DNA from: DASQDN01 sp963825845
GTDB taxonomy: Bacteria > Acidobacteriota > Terriglobia > Bryobacterales > Bryobacteraceae
Assembly: GCA_963825845.1 (NCBI GenBank)
Contig: CAWGVL010000055.1
Location: forward strand, 62,001 to 126,000
Reading direction: 5' to 3'
Length of the DNA: 64,000 nt
In this document: one piece after another, positions 37,874 through 46,473 of the stretch
Layout of the letters: each line of letters begins with the position of its first letter
How positions within the stretch are numbered: the first letter of the stretch is position 1
Position numbers and translations under genes: made by a program
The notes under the pieces: model-generated
Told to the model about the DNA's origin: nothing
Seen by the model: the letters and a program-made list of their open reading frames with translations, nothing else
Databases searched by the model: none

Positions 37874-39096
37874 AAAGAATTGCTCTTATCCTCATCACTG
37901 TACTGATCGCCGTTCCCGCGAATTCGCAGGAGATCTATGACTTTCTGCTGAAAGGCGGGCATGTCATCGATCCGAAGAATAAACGGAATGAGCGTCTCGA
38001 CATCGCGGTCGCCGGGGGAAGGGTCAAGAAGATTGCGCCGCATATTCCTGCTGCTCAGTGCCGGCGCGTCGTCGATGTGAGCGACTATTACGTCACGCCC
38101 GGATTAATCGACATCCATGCACACGTCGACGCGCAGGGTGCGCCTCTGAACTTGAATCCGGATCACAACGCGCTTCGAAATGGCGTGACTACGGTGGTCG
38201 ATGCCGGTAGTTCGGGCTGGAAGAATTTCGAAAAATTCAAAACCGAGACCATCGATCATTCAAAAACGCGAGTCCTGGCGTTTGTGAACATCGTCGGCGC
38301 CGGCATGTACGGCAGCAAGGTGGAGGATGACGTTTCGGAGATGGATCCGGAAGCGGCAGCGCGTGTCGCGCTGAAGTATCCGAAGATTATCGTCGGAATC
38401 AAGACCGCCCATTTCCAGCCCGCAACCTGGGATGCGGTTGATCGTGCCGTCAAGGCCGCCGAGTTGAGCAAGACAATCGCCATGATCGATTTTCATCCCA
38501 AGCCCGGCCGCGGCTATCGGGAATTGATCCTTCAACACATGAGGCCGGGCGATATCCACACCCATTTTTATGGCCGCCTTACGCCGCAGTTAGACGAGCA
38601 GAAGAAGGTCCAGCCGTACATGTGGGAAGCTCGCAAGAAAGGTATTCTTTTCGACGTCGGGCATGGATCCGGAAGCTTTTGGTTCCGGATCGCCGCGCCT
38701 GCTGTGAAACAGGGCTTTCTTCCAGACACGATCTCTACCGACCTTCATAAAGGCAGCGTTATGTTGCCGCACGCGACGATGACGAACGTCATGTCGAAGT
38801 TTCTCGCCATCGGCCTCACGCTGGAGCAAGTGATCGAACGCAGCACGATCAACCCCGCGAAGGCCATCCGCCGTCCTGACCTGGGCTCGATCGAGCAGGA
38901 CGGCATTGCCGATATTGCCGTCCTGGAGATACGGAAGGGTAAGGTTGCGTTCCTCGATTCGGGTCACGGCAAGCTCACTGCGGATAAGGAACTGCGCTGC
39001 GTGCTCACGATGCGGAACGGCGACATCGTCTGGGATCCCGAGGGACTCAGCCTGACCGATTGGAAAGAGGCCGGACCCTATAGCAACTTCAAATAG
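37870..39096 (+). CDS. Exported amidohydrolase/deacetylase-family metallohydrolase (copy 2)
   Basis: Tandem paralogue of the gene immediately upstream, 408 residues. The GTG start at 37870 overlaps the previous stop (GTGA); the open frame to 37456 is only a shadow of copy 1. Signal peptide RIALILITVLIAVPANSQ. Metal motifs are DIHAHVDAQG, GIKTAHFQP, DIHTHFYG, LFDVGHGSGSF and STDLH. The two copies keep all metal ligands but differ around the active site (FGYSGSIFPD versus DAQGAPLNLNPD after HAHV), suggesting different substrates. Confidence 0.85.
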   Translation: MKRIALILITVLIAVPANSQEIYDFLLKGGHVIDPKNKRNERLDIAVAGGRVKKIAPHIPAAQCRRVVDVSDYYVTPGLIDIHAHVDAQGAPLNLNPDHNALRNGVTTVVDAGSSGWKNFEKFKTETIDHSKTRVLAFVNIVGAGMYGSKVEDDVSEMDPEAAARVALKYPKIIVGIKTAHFQPATWDAVDRAVKAAELSKTIAMIDFHPKPGRGYRELILQHMRPGDIHTHFYGRLTPQLDEQKKVQPYMWEARKKGILFDVGHGSGSFWFRIAAPAVKQGFLPDTISTDLHKGSVMLPHATMTNVMSKFLAIGLTLEQVIERSTINPAKAIRRPDLGSIEQDGIADIAVLEIRKGKVAFLDSGHGKLTADKELRCVLTMRNGDIVWDPEGLSLTDWKEAGPYSNFK

Positions 39097-39106
39097 AAGT
39101 TGCTGT

Positions 39107-39565
39107 CTAATCGACGTAAGCGATGCAATCGATCTGAAGCAGTTGCCCGGGCCTGCGGAACCCTGTTGAGCCGAAGTATGATCGCACCGGCCTGCCCTTC
39201 GGGAAGAACGTGTTGTACGTTTCGTCCATCGGCTCCCAATTCTTCTCCGGGTCGACGAGCGCGACTTGTACTTTCAGCACGTTCTCCATCGATGATCCGG
39301 CTTTTTCGAGCGCTGCTTTCATGATGGTCAATGCATCGGAGGTCTGCTGACGAACATCGCCGGGCTTCGGCCGGCGGTCGGGATACCACCCGCCGATTCC
39401 GCCGAGGAAGAGAAGATGGCCGGAACGGATTGGACCACCTACCGACTCTTTCTTCGGCGACCATTCCGCCTTGGTCTGTGCAGACAATACACCTGCTCCG
39501 GCGCCTCCGAGTAAAGTTGCCCGGAGCAGTTCCCGCCGTGCCGTTGACGCTTCTTTTCGCTTCAT
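39107..39565 (-). CDS. Exported RidA (YjgF/Rid) family protein
   Basis: The protein is 152 residues from the ATG at 39565, with a Tat-like leader (ARRELLRATLLGGAGAGVLSA). The rest is a Rid-family trimeric enamine/imine deaminase fold: SGHLLFLGGIGG, QQTSDALTIMKAALEKAG, VLKVQVALVDPEKNW, YNTFFPKGRPVRSYFG and a final LLQIDCIAYV. The catalytic Arg of the best-known RidA proteins is expected in the RPVRSYFG region, and an Arg is present there. Cytosolic RidA proteins remove reactive enamines produced by PLP enzymes. Here both the PLP enzyme and RidA carry export signals, which fits a shared periplasmic job (inference). Confidence 0.82.
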   Translation of the reverse strand: MKRKEASTARRELLRATLLGGAGAGVLSAQTKAEWSPKKESVGGPIRSGHLLFLGGIGGWYPDRRPKPGDVRQQTSDALTIMKAALEKAGSSMENVLKVQVALVDPEKNWEPMDETYNTFFPKGRPVRSYFGSTGFRRPGQLLQIDCIAYVD

Positions 39566-39615
39566 CGCATGATCGTACACCGAAAAGTCGTTGTATGCTC
39601 GCATGGAGGTGAAAT

Positions 39616-40596
39616 TTGCGAAGAAGAAAATTTCTTGAAGCTTCCGTCCTTGCCGCGCCCGTTCAACTGGCGGCGCAAGCGCCCACACCAACACGCGAGG
39701 CTGTCGCGGGCGGCACAGGAAGCACGTCGTATCAGGTCCAGCAACCGGTCATCGAACGACGGCAGAACGGCAAACCGCACCAGGGCAAGGTGTTTGCTGC
39801 GATCCAACCCCACTGCGACGACATCCCGATCTTCGCCGGCGGGACGGTCCTGAAGATGATTGACGAGGGCTACACCGGGTATCTGATCACGATGTCCGAC
39901 GATTCAATGGCGGGAACGGGATCCACGTACGGCGACATCGTCCTGAAGAACGAGCGCGACACCATCGAGGTTGGAAAACGGCTCGGATGCAAAGATTCGA
40001 TTTTTCTCAATTACCCGAACCACAACATGGATGCCTGGCCCGTAATCGAGATGCGCGCGCGCCTGGTCTTCCTTTTCCGCGCGCTAAAGATCGATACGGT
40101 ATTGGTGTACGACCCCTCCGCGTTGTACGAACGAAATCCCGATCATTACGTCACCGCCCGCGCTGTTGAATGGGCTGCCGCAGTGTCAGGCTTTAATTGG
40201 GATTATCCGGAGCACTTCCTCGTTGGACTGAAGCCCCACACACCGCAAGAGCGATACTACTTCGCGCGCGGACCGCAGCTTGTGAATCGTGTGGTCGATA
40301 TCTCCGCGTTCATGGATCAGAAGGTGTTCGCAAATCTTGCGAACGTGACGCAAGGTCCTGCGGGCAATACAGGCGCGAAATTACGGCAGAGCCTGGCACA
40401 ACAACGTAAGCGCCTGCCGCTTCTGGGCAGTGACGATGACACGGCGAATCGTCAATATACGAAGACTTTCGCTCTCGAACGAGACCGATCCAGAGGACAA
40501 GCTCATGGTCTCGAGTACGCCGAGTATTTCCACTACATCGGTCCCGACGATTCCGATGTCGATGAGTATGTCCGACGTAATGCCGTGTCGCTATAG
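39616..40596 (+). CDS. Tat-exported PIG-L family deacetylase
   Basis: The protein is 326 residues. The start is TTG at 39616 with GGAGGT five bases upstream, and the leader is RRRKFLEASVLAAP, a Tat signal. The PIG-L/LmbE zinc motif normally reading AHPDDE is IQPHCDDIPIFAGG here, retaining His and both Asp. The second zinc-ligand region is NPDHYVTARAV. Members remove N-acetyl groups from GlcNAc-type sugars and related compounds. In this locus it could deacetylate an amino sugar before attack by the PLP enzyme. Confidence 0.85.
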   Translation: MRRRKFLEASVLAAPVQLAAQAPTPTREAVAGGTGSTSYQVQQPVIERRQNGKPHQGKVFAAIQPHCDDIPIFAGGTVLKMIDEGYTGYLITMSDDSMAGTGSTYGDIVLKNERDTIEVGKRLGCKDSIFLNYPNHNMDAWPVIEMRARLVFLFRALKIDTVLVYDPSALYERNPDHYVTARAVEWAAAVSGFNWDYPEHFLVGLKPHTPQERYYFARGPQLVNRVVDISAFMDQKVFANLANVTQGPAGNTGAKLRQSLAQQRKRLPLLGSDDDTANRQYTKTFALERDRSRGQAHGLEYAEYFHYIGPDDSDVDEYVRRNAVSL

Positions 40597-40605
40597 CTTC
40601 GGGGC

Positions 40606-43600
40606 TCAAAAGAGATACTTCAGCCCGAGTTGCATCTCGCGGTTGTTGACCACAGTCGAACTGATGCGGCCGAAATCCGCCGCTCCCAATGATCGCGAAG
40701 GCGCCGCGAACTGTGGAGTGTTCAGGAAATTGAACGCTTCATAACGAAACTGGATTCGATGCCTTTCCTTGAAGGCGAATTCCTTGAAACAAGCGAAGTC
40801 CCACGTCTTTTGCGCGGGAGCATCAAAGAGCGAGACCCCGGCGTTTCCATATCCCGTGGGGCCCATGTAGACGCCTTCCCCGGCGCAACCATCGCACTTG
40901 GAGCGCACGAATGCTCCTGTGTCAAACCATTGATCCACACTGCGGTCATCCCAAACCCGCCCGATCACGTGTCCGGAGACGACATGGGGCCGCTGGAACG
41001 AGGAAGGCCCCGTATTCTGCGAATCGCCATTCTGTTGAACCGTTACCGGCAGCCCCGACGTGAGTTGAATGATCCCGTTGATCGCCCAGCCGCCAAGGAT
41101 CCAGCCCTTGATACCTTTGTCATTGCGAAGCCACGGGATCTCCCAGATATGCGACATAACGAACCGAAATCTCTGGTCGATTTGCGACCGTCCGTAATCC
41201 GCTAGCCTGTCGCGTGGATCCTGCGTATAGCTGTTTCCATAAGGGCCTCCTTCGTTCACGCCGTAGCCGATGTACATGGCTTTTTGGAAATTGAAGGACG
41301 CATTGAATGTCAATCCACGCGAGTAGCGCTTCTCGGCGCGCGCCTGCACGGCATGATAGTTGGAGTTCGTCCAGGACTCGAGCCGGCGTACCGTCCCGAG
41401 CGGAAGCAGCGTATCCGGAGTGCGAGAGTCCACGTAGAACTGGTAGGGGCGCCGACTCTGGACCGCGCCAAGGCCGGGGTCCGGATTGTTCCAATTCTGT
41501 ACCGGCATATCCAGGTGCGACCCGGCGCTTCCGACATAGGCGATACCGGTCACGAAGTTTTGGCCGAAACTGCGCTCGATCTCCGTGGTCCATTGCCAGA
41601 TTTTGTTATTCAGGTACATCGACCGGTTGTCGCGGTCGGCCTTCGTCCAGCCGAGCATCACAATGGCGGCGGGTCCGCCGCCGACGGGAGATCCTGCGAA
41701 GGGATTCTGTATCGTAGCCGTGGGATTGTTACGGTCGTTTTGAAACACCGTCGACCCGGAGAATGGCGGGTTCAATCCTAGAATGTTGAAGTTATTCGTC
41801 TGTTGCGGTGAATAAAACAGGCCCGAGCCCATGCGAAGCACAGTCCGGTCATTGAGCCGGTAAACGATGCCGAGACGCGGCATGATTTGCTTCCAATTCA
41901 CGTCGTAGAGGGCTTGCGAGACATAGGGGTCCGGAACGAGCTTTGGATATGTAACACCGCCGATCGTTTGTACATCCCTATTGGCGAACGACAGGTTTCG
42001 AATCCGGCCCTCGGCTTCCGTCACCGCGCCGTACCAGTCCCAGCGGACACCATAGTTGATCGTGAGCCTTGGCGTTGCCTTCCAGTCATCGAGCCAATAC
42101 AAGCCGAACTTCTGTTGGTGCATGTCATTTGTCGGCACACCTTCGGCCGAGTTCGCGTTCAAAGGAATGCCCAACAGAAACGCAGCGAATGCATCGGGAA
42201 TACCGGTGATGTCTGGCGAGAAGGTAATCTGGCCGCGCGGCTGATTGGAGGCCTCGTTGACGACTGGGCTGTTACGCCACTGTCCACCAAACTTGAAATT
42301 GTGACGGCCGCGATTAATCGATAGCGAATCGGCCACCTCGGACGTTTCGTTCGTGTTGAATGTGACGTTCCCCGAACCGATGCCGGTGAAAGCGGTGATG
42401 TTAATGTTCGGCAAGCCCTCCTCGCGTGGAGTCAGGGTTCGGTTCCCGTCGCCCGTGACCCTCATATCGAGTCCGAGATCACGGTGCGTAAAGTCGGTGT
42501 TGGTCTGGTAGGCAACCTGATTGGCGCGAATGCGGTTATAGCCGACACGAAGATCATTCAGCATCCGTGGGTTGATCATCCACGTATAACCGACACCGAT
42601 ATTCTGGGCACGAAATTCCGTTGTAAATTGACTCACTTGAATCAATGGGTTGTTCAGCCAGCGCGACGGCACAAGAACGTACCTGCCGAAAATGCGATGG
42701 TTGTCATTGAATCGATGATCCACCCGCGTCAGGTACTGGTTCGAATCGAGTTCCTGATCGTTGGTCCCGACGTAGTTCAGCGTAGATCCTGCCGCTCGGG
42801 CCTGCTCGTCAAAGTTGGGCAGCGGCATAAAGCCGCCCTCCGCGAGAGGCGTCCCCTTCGTATATGTCAGGATGTTCAGCGAGACCGGATTCAGCATGCT
42901 TCGCGGGATGATGTTATTCGGAAGGGGAGTTGACGATCCCGGGAGTCGAATCGCGCGAGTTACGGCTGGATTGGCATCTCTCGGGTACCAGCGGTTTCCA
43001 GGTTGCAGGATTTCGGAAAGATCGCCCTCCCGCATCGCGAGCGTAGGAACCGTGGTTCGCGCGGGTGTTCCGCGGCGTTCACGCCGGCCTTCGTAGTTCA
43101 CCAGAAAGAATGTCGCGTCGCGGCGAATCGGTCCTGAGAGGACGCCGCCGAACTGATTGCGGCGAAGCTTGTTCTTCGGTTGGTTCGGAGCCAGAAAATA
43201 GCCGCGCGCATCGAAGGTATCGTTCCGAACGAACTCGAAGGCAGAGCCATGCCATTGGTTTGTCCCACTCTTGATCGCGACATTCGCCTGCGCGCCGGAA
43301 TTCATTCCGTATTCCGCGGAATAAACAGCACTCTGAATCTTGAATTCCTCAATGGCTTCAATCGACGGCACAAACAACATGGAAGATTTGAAGCCATCGG
43401 TAGCAGAGACTCCATCGAGCGTGATGTTCTGGTTCGCATCCCGCTGGCCGTTCGCTGATATCCCTACGATCTGGCCGGGCATCGCGCGTGTCCCAATCGT
43501 CTGCTGGCCATCGACACCCATGCGTGCAGAGCCGTACACTACGCCGGGCATCAGCGTCGCGGCCTGCGCGAAATTCCGACCGTTGAGGGGCAGTTCGATG

Positions 43601-44007
43601 ATTCGCTTGTGCTCGACAACGGAACCAAGAGTAGCGTCTTCCGTCTTTAGCAGAGGCGCGGAAGCGGACACCTCGACCGTCTCTGCCTGCTGGCCGATCT
43701 GCAACTGGAAATCGATACGACCTTTTTGATTGAGTTCGAGTGTGATGTTGCGCCGGATCTCGGTTTTGAATCCGGAGGCCGAGCAGGTGATGTCATACGT
43801 GCCTGAGTCGACAAGCGGGAAGATGTAGTTGCCTGTCTCATTCGAAGTGGTAGTGCGCCGGTCACCCGTTTCCACACGACTTGCCGTAACCGCCGCGCCC
43901 GGGATCACGGCTCCTGATGAATCGGTGATGAGACCCAGGATTTGGGTGGAGGCCGTTTGCCCGAAGACTGCAGCGGCCGCGATCAGAAAGATTGCAACAA
44001 CACGCAT
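40606..44007 (-). CDS. TonB-dependent receptor with carboxypeptidase-regulatory-like domain
   Basis: The protein is 1133 residues from the ATG at 44007, which has AAGGAG upstream. The open frame extends to 45057, but that part is a shadow of the dipeptidase gene. Signal peptide RVVAIFLIAAAAVFGQ, carboxypeptidase-regulatory-like domain (ILGLITDSSGAVIPGAAVTA), plug (VEVSASAPLLKTEDATLGSV, IELPLNGRNF) and an outer membrane barrel ending LGLKYLF. It lies amid exported deacetylase, amidohydrolase, PLP and dipeptidase genes and is the probable uptake receptor for their substrate. Confidence 0.9.
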   Translation of the reverse strand: MRVVAIFLIAAAAVFGQTASTQILGLITDSSGAVIPGAAVTASRVETGDRRTTTSNETGNYIFPLVDSGTYDITCSASGFKTEIRRNITLELNQKGRIDFQLQIGQQAETVEVSASAPLLKTEDATLGSVVEHKRIIELPLNGRNFAQAATLMPGVVYGSARMGVDGQQTIGTRAMPGQIVGISANGQRDANQNITLDGVSATDGFKSSMLFVPSIEAIEEFKIQSAVYSAEYGMNSGAQANVAIKSGTNQWHGSAFEFVRNDTFDARGYFLAPNQPKNKLRRNQFGGVLSGPIRRDATFFLVNYEGRRERRGTPARTTVPTLAMREGDLSEILQPGNRWYPRDANPAVTRAIRLPGSSTPLPNNIIPRSMLNPVSLNILTYTKGTPLAEGGFMPLPNFDEQARAAGSTLNYVGTNDQELDSNQYLTRVDHRFNDNHRIFGRYVLVPSRWLNNPLIQVSQFTTEFRAQNIGVGYTWMINPRMLNDLRVGYNRIRANQVAYQTNTDFTHRDLGLDMRVTGDGNRTLTPREEGLPNINITAFTGIGSGNVTFNTNETSEVADSLSINRGRHNFKFGGQWRNSPVVNEASNQPRGQITFSPDITGIPDAFAAFLLGIPLNANSAEGVPTNDMHQQKFGLYWLDDWKATPRLTINYGVRWDWYGAVTEAEGRIRNLSFANRDVQTIGGVTYPKLVPDPYVSQALYDVNWKQIMPRLGIVYRLNDRTVLRMGSGLFYSPQQTNNFNILGLNPPFSGSTVFQNDRNNPTATIQNPFAGSPVGGGPAAIVMLGWTKADRDNRSMYLNNKIWQWTTEIERSFGQNFVTGIAYVGSAGSHLDMPVQNWNNPDPGLGAVQSRRPYQFYVDSRTPDTLLPLGTVRRLESWTNSNYHAVQARAEKRYSRGLTFNASFNFQKAMYIGYGVNEGGPYGNSYTQDPRDRLADYGRSQIDQRFRFVMSHIWEIPWLRNDKGIKGWILGGWAINGIIQLTSGLPVTVQQNGDSQNTGPSSFQRPHVVSGHVIGRVWDDRSVDQWFDTGAFVRSKCDGCAGEGVYMGPTGYGNAGVSLFDAPAQKTWDFACFKEFAFKERHRIQFRYEAFNFLNTPQFAAPSRSLGAADFGRISSTVVNNREMQLGLKYLF

Positions 44008-44057
44008 GACTCCGCTCCTTGAAGTGGCAGACATTATATACACCTGTGTGCGCGTAG

Positions 44058-44063
44058 TATACT
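44058..44063 (+). promoter_or_regulatory. Possible -10 element (TATACT) for the dipeptidase gene
   Basis: TATACT lies eight bases before the dipeptidase ATG with no ribosome binding site between, so a transcript from it would be nearly leaderless. The -35 region is poor (ATTATA at 17-base spacing). The surrounding GTATACTTC is also present on the minus strand upstream of the TonB receptor at 28544-31807. Confidence 0.25.
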
Positions 44064-44070
44064 TCGTCGC

Positions 44071-45267
44071 ATGCATCGAGTGGTTCTCGTTCTGGCGGTG
44101 TGCGCCTGTATTCTCCCGGCTCAGGACCGCTTCGATCGATTGATGCGCGATATTCTCATCTTCGACGCGCACATTGATACGCCGCGGTACTTCGTTGACG
44201 AAGGATATCGTCTCGCCGACGAGCACGGATATTACGAACTCGATATCCCACGGATGAAGAAAGGCAAGCTGGGCGCTGTGCTTTTTGGTATCTATGCACA
44301 GCCGCAGGACTATCCACCTCAGGCATGGCTTCCCCGCTCCTTGGAATGTTTGGAAGCGCTTCATCGTGAAGTAGCAGCCAATCGCACGGACATGGAGTTC
44401 GCCTATTCCGCGGCCGATGTCGAGCGTATCCATAAATCGGGCAAAATGGCCGCCTTGGCGAGCCTGGAGGGCGGCCACCTGATCGCCGACAGTTTCGGCG
44501 TTCTGCGCGCGTTCCACAGGATGGGAATCCGCTACATGACGCTGGCCCACTTCAAATCGAATGCCTTTGCCGATTCGATGACGGACGCCGATACCCACAA
44601 TGGACTGTCGAAGCTGGGCCGCGAACTGGTCCGAGAGATGAATCGGATGGGGATGATGGTGGATGTATCGCACATTTCCGATAAAGCCGTGCTCGATGCA
44701 GTGGAAGAGAGCGCGGCGCCGGTGCTGGCATCCCACTCCTCCGCAAAAGGGGTAACACCCATCGTGCGGAACATGCCTGATGACGTCATCAAGGCGATCG
44801 CGAAGAAAGGTGGCGTGGTGTGCATCAACTTTCATGCTGGGTATCTCGACAAGGCTGCCTATGACGTTTACATCGCAAACCGCCCTGCCCGGGATTTGGA
44901 GATCAAGCAGGTCTTGGAAGCTCGATCGACGGACCCTGCGCGCTGGGAAATGGTGCGAGGCATACAGCGAAAATACTTTGAGAAGATGCCCAAAGTGGAT
45001 CACAAGCTTCTGCTGAAGCATATCGACCACGTCGCGAAGGTGGCCGGCCCCGACCATGTCGGACTTGGCTCAGATTTTGACGGCATCTCGGGCATGACGC
45101 CGGTGGGTATGGAGAATGTCTCAAAGTATCCGGTATTGGTCAAAGGGCTGATCGAGATGGGTTACTCCGACGAGGACATTCGGAAAATTATGGGTCTCAA
45201 CATCCTGCGTGTGATGCGTGCTACGGAACACATAGCGAAAGGGCGGGAGGTGGCAAGAGCAAAATGA
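44071..45267 (+). CDS. Exported membrane-dipeptidase-like enzyme (M19)
   Basis: The protein is 398 residues with a signal peptide (RVVLVLAVCACILPAQ). The binuclear zinc site of renal dipeptidase is visible: DAHIDTP (HxD), the bridging Glu in ASLEGGHLI, His in DVSHISD and in LASHSSAKG, and Asp in GLGSDFDGI. M19 enzymes hydrolyse dipeptides, often with a D-residue at the C-terminus, and some act on other N-acyl amino acids. It overlaps the next gene (ATGA), so it is cotranscribed with the unknown Tat protein and perhaps the SMP-30 gene. Confidence 0.9.
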   Translation: MHRVVLVLAVCACILPAQDRFDRLMRDILIFDAHIDTPRYFVDEGYRLADEHGYYELDIPRMKKGKLGAVLFGIYAQPQDYPPQAWLPRSLECLEALHREVAANRTDMEFAYSAADVERIHKSGKMAALASLEGGHLIADSFGVLRAFHRMGIRYMTLAHFKSNAFADSMTDADTHNGLSKLGRELVREMNRMGMMVDVSHISDKAVLDAVEESAAPVLASHSSAKGVTPIVRNMPDDVIKAIAKKGGVVCINFHAGYLDKAAYDVYIANRPARDLEIKQVLEARSTDPARWEMVRGIQRKYFEKMPKVDHKLLLKHIDHVAKVAGPDHVGLGSDFDGISGMTPVGMENVSKYPVLVKGLIEMGYSDEDIRKIMGLNILRVMRATEHIAKGREVARAK

Positions 45268-46460
45268 GACGGCGCGATTTTGTGGTCACGGCCGCGGCTG
45301 TGCCGCTGGCTCAAGCTCAATCCGGAAGAAAGCGGATCGCATGTCTGTCCTCGACCTATCATGTTCGCTCCCATTCGGACAACTTCATTACGCGGTTTCT
45401 CGAGGGCTATTGGATCCACGAAAAGTATTACGAGCCTCCGTTCGAAGTCGCTTCCCTCTGGATGGACCAGGTGCATCCAGCCGACATTGGGAAGCGCCTC
45501 ACGGCTGCGTACAACGCGCGATCCGCGAAAACTATCGCCGACGCGCTCACGCTCGGAACCGGAAAACTAGCGGTGGACGGAGTGATCCTGGTTTGCGAGC
45601 ACGGCAACTATCCGCATAACGAGAAGCAGCAGCAACTGTACCCACGCTACGAGTTCTTTGAGCAGGTGGTGAAAGTATTTAAAGACAGCGGACGCTCCTG
45701 CCCGGTGTTCGTGGATAAGCATCTGTCCTACGACTGGCGCAAAGCCAAACAAATGTACGACTGGTCGCGGGAGTTGAAGTTCCCGTTTATGGCCGGCTCC
45801 AGCGTGCCGGTCACATTTCGGCGCCCTGAGTACGATCCACCGCTGGGTGTCGAAATGGAAAGCGCGCTTAGTGTCGGCGGTGGATGGGTGGCGGATGGCG
45901 GTATTTTCCATATCCTGGACACGCTTCAAGCTTTCGTTGAACGTCGCAAAGGCGGCGAAACGGGGGTGCGCGCCGTGCAGATGCTGAAGGGAGATGAAGT
46001 CTGGAAATCCGCGCAGCAAGGGCTGTGGCGCCGGGAGTTATTGGATGCAGCCCTCGCACGCCGCGAGAAGGTGCGCTCAAATAAGCGTCCCGAGGATATG
46101 CGAGCCGTGCTCGGGCTTGTCGAGTACCGGGACGGTTTTCGCGCCGCAGTGCTCGCTCTTGATGAACTGTCTGAGTATCTGGTCGCTGTGAAACCAAAAG
46201 GCAAGCCGCCGGAAGCAACGCTCTGCTATATACCCACGGAGAATTCAAACAACTTTTCGATGCTCGTGCATGGCATCACACAGATGATCGGAACAGGAAA
46301 AGGGCCGTACGGAGTAGAGCGCACGCTACTGGTCACCGGCGCGTTGGCTCAGTTGATGGATTCCGGTTACCAGAACGGCAAGAGGTTGGAGACACCAGAA
46401 CTGACCGTCGCGTATAAGGCCCCTGCGCACAGTTGGTACGCGCACGGAATCGGATCCTAA
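45264..46460 (+). CDS. Tat-exported protein of unknown function
   Basis: The protein is 398 residues. The leader RRRDFVVTAAAVPLAQA is a Tat-type signal. The body starts KRIACLSSTYHVRSHSDNF and contains VDGVILVCEHGNYPHNEK, CPVFVDKHLSYDWRKAKQMY and SVGGGWVADGGIFHILDTLQ. The arrangement is faintly like a Gfo/Idh oxidoreductase without its N-terminal GxGxxG motif; I cannot assign it with confidence. It overlaps the dipeptidase stop and is 13 bases upstream of an SMP-30 gene, so it belongs to the same catabolic operon. Confidence 0.7.
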   Translation: MRRRDFVVTAAAVPLAQAQSGRKRIACLSSTYHVRSHSDNFITRFLEGYWIHEKYYEPPFEVASLWMDQVHPADIGKRLTAAYNARSAKTIADALTLGTGKLAVDGVILVCEHGNYPHNEKQQQLYPRYEFFEQVVKVFKDSGRSCPVFVDKHLSYDWRKAKQMYDWSRELKFPFMAGSSVPVTFRRPEYDPPLGVEMESALSVGGGWVADGGIFHILDTLQAFVERRKGGETGVRAVQMLKGDEVWKSAQQGLWRRELLDAALARREKVRSNKRPEDMRAVLGLVEYRDGFRAAVLALDELSEYLVAVKPKGKPPEATLCYIPTENSNNFSMLVHGITQMIGTGKGPYGVERTLLVTGALAQLMDSGYQNGKRLETPELTVAYKAPAHSWYAHGIGS

Positions 46461-46473
46461 GGAGCATCATCGA

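Noticed and set aside
44008..45057. N-terminal extension of the TonB receptor to 1483 residues
   Set aside because: The extra part is antisense to the M19 dipeptidase gene and the receptor has its own ATG at 44007 with a ribosome binding site and signal peptide.
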